Shown in pieces: positions 56,803-64,000 of a stretch of 64,000 nucleotides of DNA. The notes beneath the pieces are model-generated. The model did not search any database. It worked only from the letters and a program-made list of their open reading frames with translations, and was not told where the DNA came from. The stretch comes from Celoporthe dispersa (Eukaryota > Ascomycota > Sordariomycetes > Diaporthales > Cryphonectriaceae): positions 3,534,001-3,598,000 of the forward strand of contig WAID01000009.1 of the NCBI GenBank assembly GCA_016584495.1. Reading direction: 5' to 3'. The position numbers and the translations under genes are program-made. Numbering within the stretch: position 1 is the first letter of the stretch; each line of letters begins with the position of its first letter.

Positions 56803-57659
56803 GACTGCGTTGTATCTAGCTTTGTTTCATCGGAGGCGATTAGTTGTGTCGAGATCATTACAAAATCTATTAAAGCATGCATGGACTGGTCTGCAGATCG
56901 AACTTGAGTTTGTAGCCCGAATAAAGATCGAGATTATTGGAGGGTAATTACTTGTAAAGATGCGCTTCTACGGCCCCGATCTACTTCAGCCCTACCGTTT
57001 GGGTTTTTCTTTCCAAGTAGCTTATAAGTCGACCTCGAGTGTAATCGGCACAGCAAGTGACTGAAGCTCTCTTACTGAACACGATGTATGCCCTGACTTA
57101 GAAGTGCACCGCAGAACAGCCTCAGTCTACACTTTCAAACCGTTAGACACGGGTGCTATTATATCTAGTGACCTGGTTTCAGCTTCAGCTGCCTGCTATG
57201 CACGGTATTACATTCTCGCAGTGTCATAGTGTGCCGTAACACTGTCCAGGGGTGCTGAAATGCTTAGCAATGCAGCATCAGAGGTGCTGTTTTCGCCATT
57301 CTAGCTTTTCTGTCAAACACGTATTCAGCCACGATATGTTGAAGGCCCAGAATTGGTGGGTTTGGGCGGCTACTCTGAGAGGGCCCAGCCTCGATTTTAG
57401 GTAGAATATGCTTGGCTCCTGACCGATGGCAGACCGATAATTAAACGAGGCCCGAGACAGCTAAATTCCCGAGGCACCATGACCTGATCATATAAATATC
57501 GCAATGCCATCAGTAGGTGCAGGAAGACAGGTCAGAGCTATTGAATTCTGCAAACCGAAACAGGGAAATTCTTTTCACTATCAGACTCGTTGCCCCTATT
57601 TTGAGGTTGATCCTCCTCATCGTCCGCCTGCAGCCTTACCCCGAGATACACTAGCTCCT
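56803..57659. other. Intergenic
   Basis: Downstream of the HET gene. An A+T-rich spacer with a TATA box at 57491-57498. Confidence 0.5.
57491..57498 (+). promoter_or_regulatory. TATA box, argues for the downstream start
   Basis: TATAAATA lies 6 bp before the ATG at 57504 but 162 bp before the ATG at 57660. A TATA box so close to a start codon would put transcription initiation inside the coding region, so the second ATG is favoured. Confidence 0.45.
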
Positions 57660-57968
57660 ATGCACAGCTTTGAGAACACACCTAGAACGCTGACCCCCCT
57701 GCCCATTCCATCCTCCTCCTCTTGGGACCATCGCCACAAGGCAGAGGTCCGGCACCTGAGCCAAACCACCGGCCGGCCCCTGCGCAACGCCACGCCCTAC
57801 GGCAGACACAGCAACGACTGGCTCTTCGGATCCCTAGAGGTGAGGAGAGCCATTGCGCAGACGGTCATGAGAGCAGTTGGGACTGGTGCCGAGGCGAGAC
57901 GGTGGGTACAAGGCGAGGGGGTCAGAAATTCTGCTATGGGTCTAGGAGACATCGAGCTGCTGGTATAA
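57660..57968 (+). CDS. Small hypothetical protein
   Basis: Unrecognised, 102 residues from the ATG at 57660 (MHSFENTPRTLTPLPIPSSS); the frame is open further upstream to 57504. The N-terminal third is Pro/Ser-rich. The rest looks structured and slightly basic (SNDWLFGSLEVRRAIAQTVM, then WVQGEGVRN) and ends ...GDIELLV. No signal peptide, TM segment or cysteine pattern. It could be the last exon of a longer gene, although the upstream TATA box argues against this. Low confidence. Confidence 0.35.
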   Translation: MHSFENTPRTLTPLPIPSSSSWDHRHKAEVRHLSQTTGRPLRNATPYGRHSNDWLFGSLEVRRAIAQTVMRAVGTGAEARRWVQGEGVRNSAMGLGDIELLV

Positions 57969-58230
57969 GATAGGACACTTTTAGGTAGACGAGGGAGAGG
58001 CGGAATGTGACATAATATCAATGTTGGACGCCAAATACTACGGTCAGACGGAGACGTCTGCCCTTTAATACTACAATCATTATCTCATACCCAAATTACA
58101 TCCTCAGAAGGCCTCGCCCTGCTTCCGTCTTTCCTGAACCCGAGAGCCCGGCAGGGCCATAATGCTGCGACACACAGGATCTCTCTCGACTGATTTCTAT
58201 CCTGTTGTCATCATCGAACAGCTGCATGGC

Positions 58231-59647
58231 TCACATGATGAACTTGACATTTTGGACATCTAGAGCGGGCGTTGATTAGTCAAAGCTGTCGACAAGTCTG
58301 AATGGCACCAAACCAAGAAAAAGAAGGGCCTCGATACGTACCCAGGGGATGGCTGCAGCTCAGCTGAGGCTTCTGTGTGTACTTGCTCTGGAGCACCTCC
58401 CGGATGCTGTTCAGGAGCTGCAGGTACGTCTGGTTAGGATTCTGCTTGATGGCCGAGATGAAGGCCCAAGACATGGCGCCGGTGGCCTGCGAGGCGATGG
58501 TCGCGTCGGCACTCGTCTGGTCGTCCCTGCTACCGCTCCACGAGATCACGTCCGCAGGGCTGGTCTTGGTCCGCATCGTCTTCTCGTAGGCCTTGTCTCC
58601 GCTCATCGCCGACTTGAACAGCTTGCCTAGGCTGCCGACCACGCCGCCCATGTCTCCCTTGGCGTAGGACATGGCGGCGCTCAGGAGGCCCTGGCCAGCC
58701 TCCTTGGCCAGGTTCGGCTCCTTGAGCGCGCCCTTTGTAGAGTAGATGTAGGGGAGGTCGACAACCGATCCGGAGTGGCACGAGTCGAAGATGCACGTCA
58801 GGCGGACGCCTGGCTGGAGCGGCGCAACGCATATTGCGTGGATCTGGTCGTCGACAATGTGGCCTCGCTGCTTGAAGTCGACAGGGTAGATGACCTCGTC
58901 GTAGCCGTCGTCTTCGTCGCCGTCGAGGTCCTTCGTCTGGCCGCCGTGCCCTGTAAACGAGCGTCCACCGTGTCAGCAGAGAAGCCTGCCCTGGCGAATC
59001 ATAAGCATTGTCAGTGGGTGTGCCATACCAGAGTAGTGCAGGAACAGCGAGTCGTTCGGCCGGGCATCCTTGACCAACCACCCCATCGCCCGTATAATGT
59101 TGTCCTTGGTCGGCTGCAGGACCGGGTTTGATGCGTCGTCGGTCAGGATGACCATGTCTTCGCGCTTGTAGCCATAGTTCTGCATTAGGAAGTTGGAGAC
59201 GTTGTGGACGTCGTTGATGCATCCCTTCAGCTCGTTCTGCGACCCAAAGTAGTTGATGCCGATGAGAAGGGCCTTGCGCCGTCCGGTACACTGGCTGAAC
59301 TGGAATGTGTAGCCGTCTGGTGCTCCATGTCCGAATCGCTGCGTCCCCTGGGGCACGAAGCCTCCTCGGCCTCCGTGGTCTTGCTGGCCGTACTGTGGCT
59401 GGCCATACTGCGGCTGGCCATACTGCTGCTGGCCGTACTGTTGCTGGGGCGGAGGATAGTTGCCGTAGTTGGGCGGAGGGGGCGATTGGTGGTACTGCGG
59501 TTGTTGCGGTGGGGGATAGTAGCCCTGAGGAGGAGGAGGGCCTTGGTTGTAACCTGCATACTGCGGGTGCTGAGGAGGTCCCCACTGGCCAGGAGGAGGC
59601 CCGTGGTGGTGGTGATGGCCTGGGCCGTGACCTTGTCCTGGGAACAT
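58231..59647 (-). CDS. mca1: Type I metacaspase
   Basis: Calcium-dependent Arg/Lys-specific cysteine protease linked to stress response, protein quality control and cell death. Exons 59647-59029, 58950-58342 and 58259-58231 (the last one only 29 nt) give 418 residues. The N-terminal prodomain (about residues 1-110) is Q/P/Y-rich with QQYGQPQYGQPQYGQ repeats and a His run. The catalytic domain starts CTGRRKALLIGINYFGSQNEL. The dyad is complete: His208 in HYSGHGG and Cys264 in FDSCHSG. The short final exon supplies DVQNVKFIM, the usual C-terminal end; without it the frame runs into intron sequence. I start at 59647 because the extension to 59992 is leader-like. Single copy in the window. Confidence 0.95.
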
Positions 59648-60937
59648 CTTGGTGGGGAGGCTGCTGGTCTGCGGGAGGACGTGTACGAAGATGGGTGGGT
59701 GGACGGGTGAGGAGAGCTCCGTATTGATGTGGCGATGGGGGGATGGTAGGTCTTGGAGGTGTCGAGAGAGGATGGCTGGCTGTGGCGATGTAGGATTGTC
59801 CAGCAGGATCTGGCTGGTGTTCGGTTGAAGTTGAGGCTTGAGGCTGAGTCTTGCTGCTATGCTAGCATGACACTGGGCTGACTCTCTGACGCTGAAAGGT
59901 GGGGTTCGCTGGCTGTTGGCGCTGTTGGCTGCTGGTTTGAGTAAGGCGTCCTTGGAAGGTTCCCTGCACTGAGCCCCCCTAAAGCCAGCCAATCATTTCA
60001 GGGCAGTGGCCTCTCTTCGCTACTGTGTATTACATAACCTGCCTTTCCTGCCCTGATCTACTACCGCTCAGTGCAATCTAATTAACTGGGCAGTACAAAG
60101 AATGCCACGAATTGCTTCCTTGGACTCCAAGCCTTGAGTGATGATTGTGATTCGAAGCATGTACAGGGCGGCATTGTGGCCCAACTGCAAGAATTCTCTC
60201 TCATAGGTCGGGCGTTTCTTTAGGTTCCTGGTGACAACAAGGTTGATTACTTGTGAATCCACATATCGGGGCTAAATACCTAAGTCGGGTTTTCAAGTGC
60301 CAACTCATTGATCATAAAGAGGCTGGCCCATGTTATGAGAGCTTATAGCTGTACATAATGCGACAGTATGGCAGACACGGTTGTGCCCCAGACTTTATCT
60401 CCATATTATCTATACATCCTCACTACGTGGAGAGGTGTCTATTAGGGCTGGAGCATCTCTCCTCAAAGCGACAAATCTGGCCCATGACTCTAATGCAACA
60501 TGTTCCTGTATCCCGGCCATAATAATTATGCCCGTCTAAAGTCCTTTTCGTTTCTTCTGCTACATTATACATTATATACAAACAACGCTTTTGCCCATTC
60601 TCTCCCCGCTTTTACGCCCCTCCTTCAAAGTATCCGGTGTGTCCGTCCGACTCCGCTTTTGCCGGCCCCAGTTCCAACTAAACACAAACACGTCGTGCTG
60701 TATGACTGACCATCCACCAGGACCGCAACGCTCTGGGGGACCGATTTTTGACCCTGCTTGAGCCCAATGCTTTTCATCCGCGGGCGTCCTCGTCGCTTTC
60801 GTTCGAGCGGGTTGGGAAGGATGGTGACTCTGTAGGTAGGGGTTGAAGCGAGTGAAATAGTGTTCGAGTCGGTGCCGTGAAAAGAAAAAGTGCAGACGAA
60901 ATTCGATGGTTCCAAGCTTCTTGCACAGTGCTGTTGT
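59648..60937. other. Intergenic
   Basis: Leader and promoter of the metacaspase gene and 3' flank of the small membrane protein gene. No other gene seen. Confidence 0.5.
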
Positions 60938-61348
60938 TTACAGATCCTCCTCGACAGGATCGGGGTCGCGCCGGGCGTCCAAAGTTGAGACCAGGCCTAG
61001 CCCTATCAGTGATGCAAAGGCCACGACCAGCAGAACCATAAAAAACTTGTTCCGTTTGTGCCGCCTACTCCGTCGTTGTTGTAGGACGATGTTTGGGTGT
61101 GTGAGGTGGAGGTTGGTAATCATTGGCGAATAGTTGAACCCGTTGACCATTTGGCCAGATCCCACCTGGAGTATCTCTTCAATTTCCATGGTCCCATTCT
61201 GTCCAGCGAGGGACTCCACCAAGAAATTCAATAACTCCGAGACGGCCTGAAGATCGTTTTGGCTGCACATCTGAGGGTCCTCCTGAGCCTGCCAGGAAAG
61301 GTAACTCTCTGGGCTGGGAGGGTGACATTGCTTGCAAGATGACAACAC
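60938..61348 (-). CDS. Small single-pass membrane protein, unknown
   Basis: Unrecognised, 136 residues from the ATG at 61348. A soluble N-terminal part (NDLQAVSELLNFLVESLAGQ looks helical) is followed by a basic stretch (QQRRSRRHKRNK) and one TM segment near the C-terminus (FFMVLLVVAFASLIGLGLV), then an acidic tail (RRDPDPVEEDL). This resembles a tail-anchored layout (inference). No intron is required, but upstream exons cannot be excluded. Moderate to low confidence that it is a gene. Confidence 0.4.
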   Translation of the reverse strand: MLSSCKQCHPPSPESYLSWQAQEDPQMCSQNDLQAVSELLNFLVESLAGQNGTMEIEEILQVGSGQMVNGFNYSPMITNLHLTHPNIVLQQRRSRRHKRNKFFMVLLVVAFASLIGLGLVSTLDARRDPDPVEEDL

Positions 61349-62224
61349 GACACAAACAACCAGATGTGATTGAGTAAAGCGAACCTATCGACCACTGGTG
61401 AACTCCTAAAAGGTGGCGTGATTCTGGGCCAGGCTATATCAAGAGAACTGGGAATATTGCCCACAGTACGTCTGCGATTGAAAGGACGCATGTGCATTCG
61501 CAGGCTACGAGGCAACCACGAGACCCTGTTTCAGAATTACAATATAAAAAATTTTACACCGATTTTTCTGAGCCCCAATAAGCTCCTCCTTGTTCTGAAT
61601 GAAAAAGCGAACTTCTGCAAGTAAACGGGGAAAGGTGCGCAAATCGCGGCCCAGGTCTCAAATGATGGCGGCCTGAAGCCCCATGAGGCTGAGCCCGCAG
61701 GCTGCAGGTCCAGATGTCCTGTATCCCACTCTCGTCGACCCTCCACCCTCCCCCCCCCCCCCACACACAAACACCAGAAAAAATTTTGGTCCGAGGTAAG
61801 CTGGAAGAACATTCGGGGAGAGCGAGACTGGCTGTTGCCAGATCAGCTGTACACTTCATACATGCATATGGTTGAGTGGGGAACTTTACTGCCTCGGGCG
61901 AATTGAGATAGACGGCATCGAGCTATTGGACAATGCACAATTCTCACAGCCCGTAGATGTTGCAGAAAAGGGTCAAAGGGCGCGCTTTACGGGTCCATAA
62001 TGAATAGACCTAGAGTTACCGAAACCTAATTGTTGACCGATACAATTTATTACTTGTTTTAACCAAGCAAACATAAGTCACGCGGAAGACTCAAAACCTC
62101 ACTCGAGCGCTCTCGACCATACATCTTTTCTGTGTGAGAACAAGGCAACTTTAGGCCATAAAAACGCCACCGGAACCTGTATCCCTGGATCTAGTGAGGC
62201 TCAACTGGCGGTCCGCGGCTCACG
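61349..62224. other. Intergenic
   Basis: Spacer between two divergent genes, with a C homopolymer near 61750. No gene recognised. Confidence 0.5.
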
Positions 62225-63335
62225 ATGGCTGACGCGATTGGTACGGTGGCCTCTGCTATGCAGTTAGCTGGTCTCTGCAAGGACTTAATGTGTCTATTCA
62301 GAAATGGGAGGCGGACTTTGCGCAAATATAAGACCAGTGTGGAAGAGCTCATGGAAATCTCGTGCGAGATCCTTAAACAACCGGCCCTCCAAACACCGGA
62401 AATTACAAAACATATCGACTCACTCATCAGCGCCATCAATACCTTCAGATACGGTCACCGAACATTTGAAAACCGTCTGCCAGCCTTTTGGGTGCTTCTC
62501 AGGAAGAAATCCGAGCTAAACGACTTTTTCGCCTATCTAGAGAAGCAGAAGAGTAGTATCTCGCTCTTGATATCTACTGTTCAGGCATCTCTTTGCAAGA
62601 CATCCAACAAGACATCGCCCAACTCAGCAGCAGCCTTATCAACACTTCTTCCTCTATATCCAAAGAGTACTCTGAGGAGGAGATCCCCGAAGACATCGCC
62701 CACTTCAATAGCAGTCTCATCAACACTCTTTCCTCTATACCCGAGGAGCACTCCGAAGAGATCTCCAAAGACATCGCCCAAGTGAGGAGCAGCCTCATGG
62801 TCACCCCTCCTCCCTCGCCCAAAGAGCACTCCAAAGAGATCTCCAAAGAGATCTCCCAAGTGAGAGCAGCCTCATGGTCACTCCTCCTACCTCGCCCAAA
62901 GAGATCTCCAAAGACATCGTCCAAGTGAGGAGCAGCCTCACGAATACTCCTCCCCCCTCACCCAAAGATTATTTCGAACAAGTCTCCAAAAACATCGCCA
63001 AAGTGAGGAGCGGCCTCATGCCCACTCCTCCCCCCACACCCACGGAGAACTCCAAACAAGTCTCTGAAGAAACTCAATCTCAGACTACCATGGAACGACC
63101 ACGTCAGTCTCCGGAGGATGTTGACACGAACGCGGAGCCGACGCCTTCATCAACTAGGATGGGATGCTATGGAAGGTCGATTCTTAAATTCAATAACGTT
63201 ACGATGGCTGGAAAAGGCCGTCAGTTTAATGGATTTGGTCCTAACGCCAACCCCAAGCACGACCTAGAAATGGAGTTTGGAATTGTCCTAATGACAGACA
63301 CTGCCCAGGGTGATCAGGTGAACGGTGCTGGATGA
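62225..63335 (+). CDS. STAND-N-terminal-like protein with six ~26-residue repeats (frame broken)
   Basis: The N-terminus MADAIGTVASAMQLAGLCKD, followed by long helices to about residue 120, resembles the helical N-terminal domain of fungal STAND/NLR proteins; no NACHT or NB-ARC follows. From 62595 to about 63070 come some six copies of a unit like SKDIAQVRSSLMVTPPPSP. The frame must change twice: near 62590 (one base missing, or a 47-nt intron with GTAGTA donor and GCAAG acceptor) and at 62861-62864, where one repeat copy has GTGAGAGC while its sisters have GTGAGGAGC. With both changes the protein reads through to the stop at 63335 with a non-repetitive C-terminus (GCYGRSILKFNNVTMAGKGR). It may be a decayed or truncated NLR or a small adaptor. 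Family call is tentative. Confidence 0.5.
62595..63070 (+). repeat. Tandem coding repeat, about 78 nt per unit
   Basis: Six imperfect units encode D/E-I-x-x-V/L-x-S-S-L ... P-P-P-S-P-K-E. Units 3 to 5 are the most alike at the DNA level (shared GAGGAGCAGCCTCATGGTCA core). Confidence 0.8.
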
Positions 63336-64000
63336 GCTGCGTACTTCCTGTATCTACTGATCAGCGCAAACAACTATGTCACCCGCTCATGTCTCATAGC
63401 CTTGTGTATACTTCAGAAGAGTTTTGGTTTTCATTTCGTCTTTCCATAGATGGTGTGTATGTTCGTTGAAAGTGGGAGGCAGGAGGGTGGAGAGGTAGTT
63501 AGTCCAAATGCAGTACTCAGTCATAATCTGATTAAGTCCTCGGAATACGTCGTGTCATGTTCTTGCATATTATTGGTGGCATGTTGTTCCTTTGACCCAG
63601 CCTGTGCCTCTTTGGGCCATTCCTTTATATCAAGCTGCGCACTAACGCTTCATTGTTTCTTGACGTAATTATTCCCTAGTGGCTCTGTGTTTCTGTTTCT
63701 CGTCACTAATCATAGATAAATAGCTACTCTGGGTTGCCACAAGCTTTTGAGGAAGTCAGCAACAGTGTATTAAACTGTACAGTAATAAAGCTGCAGTACA
63801 GAAATTGTTAAAAGAAAGGGATCTGTTTTGAAGATTCTCAGAAGCGATAGGCGGTTTAGTAGTTAATATAGATCGATTGCCTTTGTTATTAGCGAGAATC
63901 ACAGAAATAGACGAATGACCAGTAGATATCGGTATATAGATGTCAAGAAATATTGGGCCGTCTTGACCTCATCCGTGGCCTTGACAGTGAGCGGCCATAG
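63336..64000. other. Intergenic to window end
   Basis: 3' flank of the repeat protein gene, A+T-rich. No gene recognised. Confidence 0.5.

Noticed and set aside
1..64000. tRNA, rRNA, CRISPR array or intact transposon
   Set aside because: Scanned by eye for B-box-like motifs, direct repeat arrays, transposase or RT motifs and terminal repeats; none was convincing.

Overview
This is a nuclear contig from a filamentous ascomycete (Pezizomycotina, most likely a Sordariomycete). The genes are split by short introns of roughly 50-110 bp with GTRAGT-type donors and CTRAC/TGAC branch sites. Gene families are typically fungal: HET domain, metacaspase with a Q/P-rich prodomain, sedolisin S53, GH131-CBM1, CBM18, Mediator subunit 18, acetyl-CoA hydrolase/CoA-transferase. 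No rRNA, tRNA, CRISPR array or intact transposon was recognised. I cannot name the species.

Layout. 1-16.6 kb: an SV2-like MFS transporter (-), a triple-KH RNA-binding protein (-), a Pro-rich single-pass membrane protein (-), acetyl-CoA hydrolase/CoA-transferase (-) and an UNC93-like MFS protein (-). 16.6-21.3 kb: a gene-poor stretch, visibly AT-richer around 18.6-20.2 kb. 21.3-38.1 kb: a secreted sedolisin (+), Med18 (-), an unrecognised 616-residue protein (-), a single-BIR-domain protein with GTRG repeats (-), a single-pass membrane protein (+) and an 869-residue coiled-coil protein (-). 39.4-45.9 kb: a CBM18 secreted protein (-), GH131-CBM1 (-), an ACC-synthase-like aminotransferase (-) and a decayed fragment of a highly reducing polyketide synthase (-). 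46.4-52.9 kb: four genes that look like a catabolic cluster (class II aldolase, quinone oxidoreductase, PDC-lactonase-like amidohydrolase, ACS-family transporter), arranged as two divergent pairs. 54.5-64 kb: a HET-domain protein (+), a small unknown (+), a metacaspase (-), a small membrane protein (-) and a STAND-N-terminal-like protein with about six 26-residue repeats (+).

Two cross-cutting points. First, four otherwise intact genes (KH protein, BIR protein, aminotransferase, ACS transporter) each need exactly one base added or removed in a homopolymer to read through a conserved domain. This suggests either residual homopolymer errors in the assembly or real lesions, and it should be settled before any of the four is called a pseudogene. 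A fifth gene (STAND-like) is broken by a one-base difference between copies of its own internal repeat. Second, the most system-like feature is the 46.4-52.9 kb cluster, for which I can propose a type of chemistry (import, hydrolysis, C-C lyase and redox steps on a small organic acid or lactone) but not a substrate.

Exon coordinates are by eye from splice consensus and frame continuity. Where a junction is uncertain this is stated in the entry.
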